This document shows, one piece after another, positions 45,232 to 57,546 of a stretch of DNA of 64,000 nucleotides; the first letter of the stretch is position 1; each line of letters begins with the position of its first letter. The DNA is taken from NCBI GenBank assembly GCA_029465975.1, contig CM055737.1, positions 17,568,574-17,632,573 of the forward strand. The letters run 5' to 3'. Source of the stretch: Dallia pectoralis. Its lineage: Eukaryota; Chordata; Actinopteri; Esociformes; Umbridae. Below the pieces are notes generated by a model. The model did not search any database. It saw only the letters and a program-made list of their open reading frames with translations, and had not been told where the DNA came from. Made by a program: the position numbers and the translations under genes.

Positions 45232-45591
45232 AGGCGATATATTTCTAGCAACCGAAAACCACCAACATAAAAAAGATTTTGGAGTTCAGTCTTCTTCTAC
45301 TTCTAGCAACTGAAATCCAACAACATACAAAAATGTAGGAGTTCAGGCTTTTTCTTAAACAGAGGAAACACATAACTCTTATTACCTGTGTTTTTAAATG
45401 AGTTTTCAAAATGGATTTATCATTGATAGTTTGTTAATGCATTTACTGTGGACATTTCACAACATTATTTAAATTATCTAACAGAAAGAACAATGCAGCG
45501 ATATCGGCATGTAGTCCCAGTAGTCTGATAGCTATGACGTCAGTTTCTTGCACAAAGAGCTCTGTGATTGAGTCTTGGCATCTTTACCATC

Positions 45592-45663
45592 AGCAGAGTG
45601 GCGCAGCGGAAGCGTGCTGGGCCCATAACCCAGAGGTCGATGGATCGAAACCATCCTCTGCTA
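45592..45663 (+). tRNA. tRNA-iMet-CAT: R53: initiator tRNA-Met (CAT), canonical
   Basis: Exact M1; 373 bp to R54. Confidence 0.95.
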
Positions 45664-45964
45664 AGAAGATATACTTCTAGCAACTGAAAACCAACACCAT
45701 ACGAAAATGTTGGAGTTCAGGCATTTTCTTAAACAGAGGAAACACATAACTCTTATTACCTGTTTTTTAAATGAGTTTTCAAAATGGATTTATCATTGAT
45801 AGTTTGTTAATGCATTTACTGTGGACATTTCACAACATTATTTAAATTATTTAACAGAGTGAACAATGCAGCGATTTCAGCATGTGGACCCAGTAGTCTG
45901 ATAGCTATGACGTCAGTTTCTTGCACGAAGAGCTCTGTGATTGAGTCTTGTCATCTTTACCATC

Positions 45965-46036
45965 AGCAGAGTGGCGCTGCGGAAGCGTGCTGGGCCCATA
46001 ACCCAGAGGACGATGGATTGAAACCACCCTCTGCTA
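45965..46036 (+). pseudogene. R54: variant iMet tRNA, M2a
   Basis: M2a; 432-bp unit. Confidence 0.85.
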
Positions 46037-46396
46037 AGGCGATATATTTCTAGCAACCGAAAACCACCAACATAAAACATTTTTTTGGAGTTCAGTCTTC
46101 TTCTACTTCTAGCAACTGAAATCCAACAACATACAAAAATGTAGGAGTTCAGGCTTTTTCTTAAACAGAGGAAACACATAACTCTTATTACCTGTTTTTT
46201 AAATGAGTTTTCAAAATGGATTTATCATTGATAGTTTGTTAATGCATTTACTGTGGACATTTCACAACATTATTTAAATTATCTAACAGAGTGAACAATG
46301 CAGCGATTTCAGCATGTGGACCCAGTAGTCTGATAGCTATGACGTCAGTTTCTTGCACAAAGAGCTCTGTGATTGAGTCTTGTCATCTTTACCATC

Positions 46397-46468
46397 AGCA
46401 GAGTGGCGCTGCGGAAGCGTGCTGGGCCCATAACCCAGAGGACTGTGGATTGAAACCACGCTCTGCGA
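46397..46468 (+). pseudogene. R55: variant iMet tRNA, M2b
   Basis: M2b; 430-bp unit. Confidence 0.85.
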
Positions 46469-46826
46469 AGGCGATATACTTCTAGCAACCGAAAACCACC
46501 AACATAAAAAGATTTAGGAGTTCAGTCTTCTTCTACTTGTAGCAACTGAAATCCAACAACATACAAAAATGTAGGAGTTCAGGCTTTTTCTTAAACAGAG
46601 GAAACACATAACTCTTATTACCTGTTTTTTAAATGAGTTTTCAAAATGGATTTATCATTGATAGTTTGTTAATGCATTTACTGTGGACATTTCACAACAT
46701 TATTTAAATTATCTAACAGAAAGAACAATGCAGCGATATCGGCATGTAGTCCCAGTAGTCTGATAGCTATGACGTCAGTTTCTTGCACAAAGAGCTCTGT
46801 GATTGAGTCTTGGCATCTTTACCATC

Positions 46827-46898
46827 AGCAGAGTGGCGCAGCGGAAGCGTGCTGGGCCCATAACCCAGAGGTCGATGGATCGAAACCATCCTCTGCTA
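46827..46898 (+). tRNA. tRNA-iMet-CAT: R56: initiator tRNA-Met (CAT), canonical
   Basis: Exact M1; begins a run of three canonical copies. Confidence 0.95.
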
Positions 46899-47199
46899 AG
46901 AAGATATACTTCTAGCAACTGAAAACCAACACCATACGAAAATGTTGGAGTTCAGGCATTTTCTTAAACAGAGGAAACACATAACTCTTATTACCTGTTT
47001 TTTAAATGAGTTTTCAAAATGGATTTATCATTGATAGTTTGTTAATGCATTTACTGTGGACATTTCACAACATTATTTAAATTATCTAACAGAAAGAACA
47101 ATGCAGCGATATCGGCATGTAGTCCCAGTAGTCTGATAGCTATGACGTCAGTTTCTTGCACAAAGAGCTCTGTGATTGAGTCTTGTCATCTTTACCATC

Positions 47200-47271
47200 A
47201 GCAGAGTGGCGCAGCGGAAGCGTGCTGGGCCCATAACCCAGAGGTCGATGGATCGAAACCATCCTCTGCTA
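47200..47271 (+). tRNA. tRNA-iMet-CAT: R57: initiator tRNA-Met (CAT), canonical
   Basis: Exact M1 whose trailer switches into a long-unit spacer (429 bp), a clear tRNA/spacer exchange. Confidence 0.95.
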
Positions 47272-47628
47272 AGAAGATATACTTCTAGCAACTGAAAACC
47301 ACCAACATAAAAAGATTTAGGAGTTCAGTCTTCTTCTACTTGTAGCAACTGAAATCCAACAACATACAAAAATGTAGGAGTTCAGCTTTTTGTTAAACAG
47401 AGGAAACACATAACTCTTATAACCTGCTTTTTAAATGAGTTTTCAAAATGGATTTATCATTGATAGTTTGTTAATGCATTTACTGTGGACATTTCACAAC
47501 ATTATTTAAATTATCTAACAGAAAGAACAATGCAGCGATATCGGCATGTAGTCCCAGTAGTCTGATAGCTATGACGTCAGTTTCTTGCACAAAGAGCTCT
47601 GTGATTGAGTCTTGGCATCTTTACCATC

Positions 47629-47700
47629 AGCAGAGTGGCGCAGCGGAAGCGTGCTGGGCCCATAACCCAGAGGTCGATGGATCGAAACCATCCTCTGCTA
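47629..47700 (+). tRNA. tRNA-iMet-CAT: R58: initiator tRNA-Met (CAT), canonical
   Basis: Exact M1; 372 bp to R59. Confidence 0.95.
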
Positions 47701-48000
47701 AGAAGATATACTTCTAGCAACTGAAAACCAACACCTACGAAAATGTTGGAGTTCAGGCATTTTCTTAAACAGAGGAAACACATAACTCTTATTACCTGTT
47801 TTTTAAATGAGTTTTCAAAATGGATTTATCATTGATAGTTTGTTAATGCATTTACTGTGGACATTTCACAACATTATTTAAATTATCTAACAGAGTGAAC
47901 AATGCAGCGATTTCAGCATGTAGACCCAGTAGTCTGATAGCTATGACGTCAGTTTCTTGCACGAAGAGCTCTGTGATTGAGTCTTGTCATCTTTACCATC

Positions 48001-48072
48001 AGCAGAGTGGCGCTGCGGAAGCGTGCTGGGCCCATAACCCAGAGGACGATGGATTGAAACCACCCTCTGCTA
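48001..48072 (+). pseudogene. R59: variant iMet tRNA, M2a
   Basis: M2a; 430-bp unit. Confidence 0.85.
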
Positions 48073-48430
48073 AGGCGATATATTTCTAGCAACCGAAAAC
48101 CACCAACATAAAATTTTTTTGGAGTTCAGTCTTCTTCTACTTCTAGCAACTGAAATCCAACAACATACAAAAATGTAGGAGTTCAGGTTTTTTCTTAAAC
48201 AGAGGAAACACATAACTCTTATTACCTGTTTTTTAAATGAGTTTTCAAAATGGATTTATCATTGATAGTTTGTTAATGCATTTACTGTGGACATTTCACA
48301 ACATTATTTAAATTATTTAACAGAAAGAACAATGCAGCGATTTCAGCATGTAGACCCAGTAGTCTGATAGCTATGACGTCAGTTTCTTGCACAAAGAGCT
48401 CTGTGATTGAGTCTTGGCATCTTTACCATC

Positions 48431-48502
48431 AGCAGAGTGGCGCAGCGGAAGCGTGCTGGGCCCATAACCCAGAGGTCGATGGATCGAAACCATCCTCTGC
48501 TA
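48431..48502 (+). tRNA. tRNA-iMet-CAT: R60: initiator tRNA-Met (CAT), canonical
   Basis: Exact M1; 372 bp to R61. Confidence 0.95.
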
Positions 48503-48802
48503 AGAAGATATACTTCTAGCAACTGAAAACCAACAACATAAAAAATGTTGGAGTTCAGGCTTTTCTTAAACAGAGGAAACACATAACTCTTATTACCTGT
48601 TTTTTAAAATGAGTTTTCAAAATGGATTTATCATTGATAGTTTGTTAATGCATTTACTGTGGACATTTCACAACATTATTTAAATTATCTAACAGAGTGA
48701 ACAATGCAGCGATTTCAGCATGTAGACCCAGTAGTCTGATAGCTATGACGTCAGTTTCTTGCACGAAGAGCTCTGTGATTGAGTCTTGTCATCTTTACCA
48801 TC

Positions 48803-48874
48803 AGCAGAGTGGCGCTGCGGAAGCGTGCTGGGCCCATAACCCAGAGGACGATGGATTGAAACCACCCTCTGCTA
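48803..48874 (+). pseudogene. R61: variant iMet tRNA, M2a
   Basis: M2a; 430-bp unit. Confidence 0.85.
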
Positions 48875-49232
48875 AGGCGATATACTTCTAGCAACCGAAA
48901 ACCACCAACATAAAAAGATTTAGGAGTTCAGTCTTCTTCTACTTCTAGCAACTGAAATCCAACAACATACAAAAATGTAGGAGTTCAGGCTTTTTCTTAA
49001 ACAGAGGAAACACATAACTCTTATTACCTGTTTTTTAAATGAGTTTTCAAAATGGATTTATCATTGATAGTTTGTTAATGCATTTACTGTGGACATTTCA
49101 CAACATTATTTAAATTATCTAACAGAAAGAACAATGCAGCGATATCGGCATGTAGTCCCAGTAGTCTGATAGCTATGACGTCAGTTTCTTGCACAAAGAG
49201 CTCTGTGATTGAGTCTTGGCATCTTTACCATC

Positions 49233-49304
49233 AGCAGAGTGGCGCAGCGGAAGCGTGCTGGGCCCATAACCCAGAGGTCGATGGATCGAAACCATCCTCT
49301 GCTA
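49233..49304 (+). tRNA. tRNA-iMet-CAT: R62: initiator tRNA-Met (CAT), canonical
   Basis: Exact M1; 373 bp to R63. Confidence 0.95.
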
Positions 49305-49605
49305 AGAAGATATACTTCTAGCAACTGAAAACCAACACCATACGAAAATGTTGGAGTTCAGGCATTTTCTTAAACAGAGGAAACACATAACTCTTATTAC
49401 CTGTTTTTTAAATGAGTTTTCAAAATGGATTTATCATTGATAGTTTGTTAATGCATTTACTGTGGACATTTCACAACATTATTTAAATTATCTAACAGAA
49501 AGAACAATGCAGCGATATCGGCATGTAGTCCCAGTAGTCTGATAGCTATGACGTCAGTTTCTTGCACAAAGAGCTCTGTGATTGAGTCTTGGCATCTTTA
49601 CCATC

Positions 49606-49678
49606 AGCAGAGTGGCGCAGCGGAAGCGTGCTGGGCCCATAACCCAGAGGACGATGGATTGAAACCACGCCTCTGCTA
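49606..49678 (+). pseudogene. R63: mosaic iMet, canonical D arm, M2a T arm, 1-nt insertion
   Basis: 73 nt; followed by the rearranged spacer at 49713 (447 bp). Confidence 0.8.
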
Positions 49679-50052
49679 AGAAGATATACTTCTAGCAACC
49701 GAAAACCACCAACATTTTCTTAAACAGAGGAAAACATTTTTTCAGGAGTTCAGTCTTCTTCTACTTCTAGCAACTGAAATCCAACAACATACAAAAATGT
49801 AGGAGTTCAGGCTTTTTCTTAAACAGAGGAAACACATAACTCTTATTACCTGTTTTTAAATGAGTTTTCAAAATGGATTTATCATTGATAGTTTGTTAAT
49901 GCATTTACTGTGGACATTTCACAACATTATTTAAATTATCTAACAGAAAGAACAATGCAGCGATTTCGCATGTAGACCCAGTAGTCTGATAGCTATGACG
50001 TCAGTTTCTTGCACAAAGAGCTCTGTGATTGAGTCTTGTCATCTTTACCATC

Positions 50053-50124
50053 AGCAGAGTGGCGCTGCGGAAGCGTGCTGGGCCCATAACCCAGAGGACG
50101 ATGGATTGAAACCACCCTCTGCTA
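50053..50124 (+). pseudogene. R64: variant iMet tRNA, M2a
   Basis: M2a; followed by an unusually long T run in the spacer. Confidence 0.85.
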
Positions 50125-50484
50125 AGGCGATATATTTCTAGCAACCGAAAACCACCAACATTAATTTTTTTTTTTGGAGTTCAGTCTTCTTCTACTTCTA
50201 GCAACTGAAATCCAACAACATACAAAAATGTAGGAGTTCAGGTTTTTCTTAAACAGAGGAAACACATAACTCTTATTACCTGTTTTTTAAATGAGTTTTC
50301 AAAATGGATTTATCATTGATAGTTTGTTAATGCATTTACTGTGGACATTTCACAACATTATTTAAATTATCTAACAGAGTGAACAATGCAGCGATTTCAG
50401 CATGTATTCCCAGTAGTCTGATAGCTATGACGTCAGTTTCTTGCACGAAGAGCTCTGTGATTGAGTCTTGTCATCTTTACCATC

Positions 50485-50556
50485 AGCAGAGTGGCGCTGC
50501 GGAAGCGTGCTGGGCCCATAACCCAGAGGACTGTGGATTGAAACCACGCTCTGCGA
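50485..50556 (+). pseudogene. R65: variant iMet tRNA, M2b
   Basis: M2b; 430-bp unit. Confidence 0.85.
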
Positions 50557-50914
50557 AGGCGATATACTTCTAGCAACCGAAAACCACCAACATAAAAAGA
50601 TTTAGGAGTTCAGTCTTCTTCTACTTCTAGCAACTGAAATCCAACAACATACAAAAATGTAGGAGTTCAGGCTTTTTCTTAAACAGAGGAAACACATAAC
50701 TCTTATTACCTGTTTTTTAAATGAGTTTTCAAAATGGATTTATCATTGATAGTTTGTTAATGCATTTACTGTGGACATTTCACAACATTATTTAAATTAT
50801 CTAACAGAAAGAACAATGCAGCGATATCGGCATGTAGTCCCAGTAGTCTGATAGCTATGACGTCAGTTTCTTGCACAAAGAGCTCTGTGATTGAGTCTTG
50901 GCATCTTTACCATC

Positions 50915-50986
50915 AGCAGAGTGGCGCAGCGGAAGCGTGCTGGGCCCATAACCCAGAGGACGATGGATTGAAACCATCCTCTGCTA
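50915..50986 (+). tRNA. R66: near-canonical iMet, T47A and C56T
   Basis: A box canonical and all stems pair; only the variable base and B-box C56 are variant. Confidence 0.75.
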
Positions 50987-51287
50987 AGAAGATATACTTC
51001 TAGCAACTGAAAACCAACACCATACGAAAATGTTGGAGTTCAGGCATTTTCTTAAACAGAGGAAACACATAACTCTTATTACCTGTTTTTTAAATGAGTT
51101 TTCAAAATGGATTTATCATTGATAGTTTGTTAATGCATTTACTGTGGACATTTCACAACATTATTTAAATTATTTAACAGAGTGAACAATGCAGCGATTT
51201 CAGCATGTAGACCCAGTAGTCTGATAGCCATGACGTCAGTTTCTTGCACGAAGAGCTCTGTGATTGAGTCTTGTCATCTTTACCATC

Positions 51288-51359
51288 AGCAGAGTGGCGC
51301 TGCGGAAGCGTGCTGGGCCCATAACCCAGAGGACGATGGAATGAAACCACCCTCTGCTA
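51288..51359 (+). pseudogene. R67: variant iMet tRNA, M2a with extra T-loop change
   Basis: T loop begins AATGAAA. Confidence 0.8.
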
Positions 51360-51717
51360 AGGCGATATATTTCTAGCAACCGAAAACCGCCAACATAATT
51401 TTTTTTTGGAGTTCAGTCTTTCTCTACTTCTAGCAACTGAAATCCAACAACATACAAAAATGTAGGAGTTCAGGTTTTTTCTTAAACAGAGGAAACACAT
51501 AACTCTTATTACCTGTTTTTTAAATGAGTTTTCAAAATGGATTTATCATTGATAGTTTGTTAATGCATTTACTGTGGAGATTTCACAACATTATTTAAAT
51601 TATTTAACAGAGTGAACAATGCAGCGATTTCAGCATGTGGACCCAGTAGTCTGATAGCTATGACGTCAGTTTCTTGCACGAAGAGCTCTGTGATTGAGTC
51701 TTGTCATCTTTACCATC

Positions 51718-51789
51718 AGCAGAGTGGCGCTGCGGAAGCGTGCTGGGCCCATAACCCAGAGGACGATGGATTGAAACCACGCTCTGCTA
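51718..51789 (+). pseudogene. R68: mosaic M2a/M2b iMet
   Basis: GATGG faces CCACG (49:65 G-G), T72 kept. Confidence 0.8.
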
Positions 51790-52141
51790 AGGTGATATAC
51801 TTCTAGCAACCGAAACCACCAACATAAAAAGATTTAGGAGTTCAGTCTTCTTCTACTTCAACTGAAATCCAACAACATACAAAAATGTAGGAGTTCAGGC
51901 TTTTCTTAAACAGAGGAAACACATAACTCTTATTACCTGTTTTTTAAATGAGTTTTCAAAATGGATTTATCATTGATAGTTTGTTAATGCATTTACTGTG
52001 GACATTTCACAACATTATTTAAATTATCTAACAGAAAGAACAATGCAGCGATATCGGCATGTAGTCCCAGTAGTCTGATAGCTATGACGTCAGTTTCTTG
52101 CACAAAGAGCTCTGTGATTGAGTCTTGGCATCTTTACCATC

Positions 52142-52213
52142 AGCAGAGTGGCGCAGCGGAAGCGTGCTGGGCCCATAACCCAGAGGTCGATGGATCGAAA
52201 CCATCCTCTGCTA
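52142..52213 (+). tRNA. tRNA-iMet-CAT: R69: initiator tRNA-Met (CAT), canonical
   Basis: Exact M1; last gene before the second gap. Confidence 0.95.
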
Positions 52214-52354
52214 AGAAGATATACTTCTAGCAACTGAAAACCAACAACATACGAAAATGTAGGAGTTCAGGCTTTTTCTTAAACAGAGGAAACACATAAC
52301 TCTTATTACCTGTTTTTTAAATGAGTTTTCAAAATGGATTTATCATTGATAGTT

Positions 52355-52854
52355 NNNNNNNNNNNNNNNNNNNNNNNNNNNNNNNNNNNNNNNNNNNNNN
52401 NNNNNNNNNNNNNNNNNNNNNNNNNNNNNNNNNNNNNNNNNNNNNNNNNNNNNNNNNNNNNNNNNNNNNNNNNNNNNNNNNNNNNNNNNNNNNNNNNNNN
52501 NNNNNNNNNNNNNNNNNNNNNNNNNNNNNNNNNNNNNNNNNNNNNNNNNNNNNNNNNNNNNNNNNNNNNNNNNNNNNNNNNNNNNNNNNNNNNNNNNNNN
52601 NNNNNNNNNNNNNNNNNNNNNNNNNNNNNNNNNNNNNNNNNNNNNNNNNNNNNNNNNNNNNNNNNNNNNNNNNNNNNNNNNNNNNNNNNNNNNNNNNNNN
52701 NNNNNNNNNNNNNNNNNNNNNNNNNNNNNNNNNNNNNNNNNNNNNNNNNNNNNNNNNNNNNNNNNNNNNNNNNNNNNNNNNNNNNNNNNNNNNNNNNNNN
52801 NNNNNNNNNNNNNNNNNNNNNNNNNNNNNNNNNNNNNNNNNNNNNNNNNNNNNN
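52355..52854. other. Assembly gap, 500 N
   Basis: Exactly 500 Ns, again a placeholder length. Array orientation is the same on both sides (tRNAs on plus). The true number of units in the gap is unknown. Confidence 0.99.
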
Positions 52855-52911
52855 CGGAAGCGTGCTGGGCCCATAACCCAGAGGACGATGGATTGAAACC
52901 ACCCTCTGCTA
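52855..52911 (+). pseudogene. R70: variant iMet tRNA, M2a type, 5' end in gap
   Basis: 57 nt remain after the Ns; the T arm is M2a, the A box is not visible. Confidence 0.75.
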
Positions 52912-53270
52912 AGGCGATATATTTCTAGCAACCGAAAACCACCAACATAAAATTTTTTTTGGAGTTCAGTCTTCTTCTACTTCTAGCAACTGAAATCCAA
53001 CAACATACAAAAATGTAGGAGTTCAGGTTTTTTCTTAAACAGAGGAAACACATAACTCTTATTACCTGTTTTTTAAATGAGTTTTCAAAATGGATTTATC
53101 ATTGATAGTTTGTTAATGCATTTACTGTGGACATTTCACAACATTATTTAAATTATCTAACAGAAAGAACAATGCAGCGATTTCAGCATGTAGTCCCAGT
53201 AGTCTGATAGCTATGACGTCAGTTTCTTGCACAAAGAGCTCTGTGATTGAGTCTTGTCATCTTTACCATC

Positions 53271-53342
53271 AGCAGAGTGGCGCTGCGGAAGCGTGCTGGG
53301 CCCATAACCCAGAGGACTGTGGATTGAAACCACGCTCTGCGA
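53271..53342 (+). pseudogene. R71: variant iMet tRNA, M2b
   Basis: M2b; 430-bp unit. Confidence 0.85.
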
Positions 53343-53700
53343 AGGCGATATACTTCTAGCAACCGAAAACCACCAACATAAAAACATTTAGGAGTGCAGT
53401 CTTCTTCTACTTCTAGCAACTGAAATCCAACAACATCCAATAATGTAGGAGTTCAGGCTTTTTCTTAAACAGAGGAAACACATAACTCTTATTACCTGTT
53501 TTTTAAATGAGTTTTCAAAATGGATTTATCATTGATAGTTTGTTAATGCATTTACTGTGGACATTTAACAACATTATTTAAATTATCTAACAGAAAGAAC
53601 AATGCAGCGATATCGGCATGTAGTCCCAGTAGTCTGATAGCTATGACGTCAGTTTCTTGCACAAAGAGCTCTGTGATTGAGTCTTGGCATCTTTACCATC

Positions 53701-53770
53701 AGCAGGTGGCGCAGCGGGCGTGCTGGGCCCATAACCCCAGAGGTCGATGGATCGAAACCATCCTCTGCAA
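53701..53770 (+). pseudogene. R72: damaged iMet (70 nt)
   Basis: Acceptor lost 2 nt, D loop lost AA, anticodon stem gained a C, T72 changed; T arm canonical. Confidence 0.8.
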
Positions 53771-54058
53771 AGAAGATATACTTCTAGCAATTGAAAACCA
53801 ACAACATACGAAAATGTAGGAGAGCAGGCTTTTTCTTAAACAGAGGAAACACATAACGCTTATTACCTGTTTTCAAAATGGATTTATCATTGATAGTTTG
53901 TTAATGCATTTACTGTGGACATTTCACAACATTATTTAAATTATTTAACAGAGTGAACAATGCAGCGATTTCAGCATGTGGACCAGGTAGTCTGATAGCT
54001 ATGACGTCAGTTTCTTGCACGAAGTGCTCTGTGATTGAGTCTTGTCAACTTTACCATT

Positions 54059-54128
54059 AGCAGAGTGGCGCTGCGGAAGCGTGCTGGGCCCATAACCTGA
54101 GGACGATGGATTAAACCACCCTCTGCTA
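54059..54128 (+). pseudogene. R73: damaged variant iMet (70 nt)
   Basis: A14T; anticodon stem 3' strand and T loop damaged. Confidence 0.8.
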
Positions 54129-54486
54129 AGGCAATATACTTCTAGCAACCGAAAACCACCAACATAAAACGATTTAGGAGTTCAGTCTTCTTCTACTTGT
54201 AGCAACTGAAATCCAACAACATTCAAAAATGTAGGAGTTCAGGCTTTTTCTTAAACAGAGGAAACACATAACTCTTATTACCTGTTTTTTAAATGAGTTT
54301 TCAAAATGGATTTATCATTGATAGTTTGTTAATGCATTTACTGTGGACATTTCACAACATTATTTAAATTATCTAACAGAAAGAACAATGCAGTGATATC
54401 GGCATGTAGTCCCAGTAGTCTGATAGCTATGACGTCAGTTTCTTGCACAAATAGCTCTGTGATTGAGTCTTGGCATCTTTACCATC

Positions 54487-54558
54487 AGCAGAGTGGCGCA
54501 GCGGAAGCGTGCTGGGCCCATAACCCAGAGGTCGATGGATCGAAACCATCCTCTGCTA
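54487..54558 (+). tRNA. tRNA-iMet-CAT: R74: initiator tRNA-Met (CAT), canonical
   Basis: Exact M1; 372 bp to R75. Confidence 0.95.
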
Positions 54559-54858
54559 AGAAGATATACTTCTGGCAACTGAAAACCAACACCTATGAAA
54601 ATGTTGGAGTGCAGGCATTTTCTTAAACAGAAGAAACACATAACTCTTATTACCTGTTTTTTAAATGAGTTTTCAAAATGGATTTATCATTGATAGTTTG
54701 TTAATGCATTTACTGTGGACATTTCACAACATTATTTAAATTATCTAACAGAAAGAACAATGCAGCGATATCGGCATGTATTCCCAGTAGTCTGATAGCT
54801 ATGACGTCAGTTTCTTGCACAAAGTGCTCTGTGATTGAGTCTTGGCATCTTTACCATC

Positions 54859-54930
54859 AGCAGAGTGGCGCTGCGGAAGCGTGCTGGGCCCATAACCCAG
54901 AGGACGATGGATTGAAACCATCCTCTGCTA
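54859..54930 (+). pseudogene. R75: mosaic iMet, M2a with canonical 3' end
   Basis: Same form as R6: A14T, T47A, C56T, stems paired. Confidence 0.8.
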
Positions 54931-55231
54931 AGAAGATGTACTTCTAGCAACTGAAAACCAACACCATACGAAAATGTTGGAGTTCAGGCATTTTCTTAAA
55001 CAGAGGAAACACATAACTCTTATTACCTGTTTTTTAAATGAGTTTTCAAAATGGATTTATCATTGATAGTTTGTTAATGCATTTACTGTGGACATTTCAC
55101 AACATTATTTAAATTATCTAACAGAAAGAACAATGCAGCGATATCGGCATGTAGTCCCAGTAGTCTGATAGCTATGACGTCAGTTTCTTGCACAAAGAGC
55201 TCTGTGATTGAGTCTTGGCGTCTTTACCATC

Positions 55232-55303
55232 AGCAGAGTGGCGCAGCGGAAGCGTGCTGGGCCCATAACCCAGAGGTCGATGGATCGAAACCATCCTCTG
55301 CTA
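55232..55303 (+). tRNA. tRNA-iMet-CAT: R76: initiator tRNA-Met (CAT), canonical
   Basis: Exact M1; 374 bp to R77. Confidence 0.95.
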
Positions 55304-55605
55304 AGAAGATATACTTCTAGCAACTGAAAACCAACAACATACGAAGATGTTGGAGTTCAGGCTATTTCTTAAACAGAGGAAACACATAACTCTTATTACC
55401 TGTTTTTTAAATGAGTTTTCAAAATGGATTTATCATTGATAGTTTGTTAATGCATTTACTGTGGACATTTCACAACATTATTTAAATTATCTAACAGAAA
55501 GAACAATGCAGCGATATCCGGCATGTAGTCCCAGTAGTCTGATAGCTATGGCGTCAGTTTCTTGCACAAAGAGCTCTGTGATTGAGTCTTGGCATCTTTA
55601 CCATC

Positions 55606-55678
55606 AGCAGAGTGGCGCTGCGGAAGCGTGCTGGGCCCATAACCCAGAGGACTGATGGATTGAAACCATCCTCTTCTA
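55606..55678 (+). pseudogene. R77: damaged variant iMet
   Basis: A14T, C56T, extra T in the variable loop; 3' acceptor strand altered; CRE mutated. Confidence 0.75.
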
Positions 55679-55969
55679 GCAAGAAAACCACCAACATCAA
55701 AAGATATACTTCTAGCAACTGAAAACCAACACCATACGAAAATGTTGGAGTTCAGGCTTTTCTTAAACAGAGGAAACACATAACTCTTATTACCTGTTTT
55801 TAAATGAGTTTTCAAAATGGATTTATCATTGATAGTTTGTTAATGCATTTACTGTGGACATTTCACAACATTATTTAAATTATTAACAGAAAGAACAATG
55901 CAGCGATATCGGCATGTATTCCCCCAGTAGTTTCTGAGCTCTGTGATTGAGTCTTGACATCTTTACCAT

Positions 55970-56022
55970 GCAGAGTAGCGTGCTGGGCCCATAACCCAGA
56001 GATATCAGGAACCATTCTGCTA
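55970..56022 (+). pseudogene. R78: truncated iMet (about 53 nt)
   Basis: D arm and much of the T arm deleted; CRE also deleted. Confidence 0.8.
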
Positions 56023-56320
56023 AGAAGATATACTTCTAGCAACTGAAAACCAAACATACAAAAATGTAGGAGTTCAGGTTTTTTCTTAAACAGAGGAAAC
56101 ACATAACTCTTATTACCTGTTTTTAAATGAGTTTTCAAAATGGATTTATCATTGATAGTTTGTTAATGCATTTACTGTGGACATTTCACAACATTATTTA
56201 AATTATTTAACAGAAAGAACAATGCAGCGATTTCAGCATGTAGTCCCAGTAGTCTGATAGCTATGACGTCAGTTTCTTGCACAAAGAGCTCTGTGATTGA
56301 GTCTTGGCATCTTTACCATC

Positions 56321-56391
56321 AGCAGAGTGGCGCTGCGGAGCGTGCTGGGCCCATAACCCAGAGGACTGTGGATTGAAACCACGCTCTGCGA
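56321..56391 (+). pseudogene. R79: variant iMet tRNA, M2b with 1-nt deletion
   Basis: 71 nt; one D-loop A missing. Confidence 0.8.
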
Positions 56392-56747
56392 AGGCGATAT
56401 ACTTCTAGCAACCGAAAACCACCAACATCAAAAGATTTAGGAGTTCAGTCTTCTTCTACTTGTAGCAACTGAAATCCAACAACATACAAAAATGTAGGAG
56501 TTCAGGCTTTTTCTTAAACAGAGGAAACACATAACTCTTATTACCTGTTTTTAAATGAGTTTCAAAATGGATTTATCATTGATAGTTTGTTAATGCATTT
56601 ACTGTGGACATTTCACAACATTATTTAAATTATCTAACAGAAAGAACAATGCAGCGATATCGGCATGTAGTCCCAGTAGTCTGATAGCTATGACGTCAGT
56701 TTCTTGCACGAAGAGCTCTGTGATTGAGTCTTGTCGTCTTTACCATC

Positions 56748-56819
56748 AGCAGAGTGGCGCAGCGGAAGCGTGCTGGGCCCATAACCCAGAGGTCGATGGA
56801 TCGAAACCATCCTCTGCTA
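56748..56819 (+). tRNA. tRNA-iMet-CAT: R80: initiator tRNA-Met (CAT), canonical
   Basis: Exact M1, but with the CGAAGAGCTC leader variant typical of M2a units. Confidence 0.95.
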
Positions 56820-57117
56820 AGAAGATATACTTCTAGCAACTGAAAACCAACAACATATGAAAATGTTGGAGTTCAGTTTTTTTCTTAAACAGAGGAAACA
56901 CATAACTCTTATTACCTGTTTTTTAAATGAGTTTTCAAAATGGATTTATCATTGATAGTTTGTTAATGCATTTACTGTGACATTTCACAACATTATTTAA
57001 ATTATCTAACAGAGAACAATGCAGCGATTTCAGCATGTAGACCCAGTAGTCTGATAGCTATGACGTCAGTTTCTTGCACGAAGAGCTCTGTGATTGAGTC
57101 TTGTCATCTTTACCATC

Positions 57118-57189
57118 AGCAGAGTGGCGCTGCGGAAGCGTGCTGGGCCCATAACCCAGAGGACGATGGATTGAAACCACCCTCTGCTA
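57118..57189 (+). pseudogene. R81: variant iMet tRNA, M2a
   Basis: M2a; 429-bp unit. Confidence 0.85.
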
Positions 57190-57546
57190 AGGCGATATAT
57201 TTCTAGCAACCGAAAACCACCAACATAAAAAAGATTTGGAGTTCAGTCTTCTTCTACTTCTAGCAACTGAAATCCAACAACATACAAAAATGTAGGAGTT
57301 CAGGGTTTTTGTTAAACAGAGGAAACACATAACTCTTATTACCTGTTTTTAAATGAGTTTTCAAAATGGATTTATCATTGATAGTTTGTTAATGCATTTA
57401 CTGTGGACATTTCACAACATTATTTAAATTATCTAACAGAAAGAACAATGCAGCGATATCGGCATGTAGTCCCAGTAGTCTGATAGCTATGACGTCAGTT
57501 TCTTGCACAAAGAGCTCTGTGATTGAGTCTTGGCATCTTTACCATC

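Larger units (their letters stand above)
24070..52354 (+). repeat. Right arm of tRNA-iMet tandem array, homogeneous part (R1-R69)
   Basis: Same units as the left arm but with tRNAs on the plus strand. Gene-start spacing falls almost entirely at 373 or 430 bp, often alternating to give an 803-bp dimer. Spacer and tRNA sequences are nearly uniform within each class, the pattern expected from unequal exchange and gene conversion. The first base after the gap lies in the AT-rich spacer block, not at a tRNA. Confidence 0.95.
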
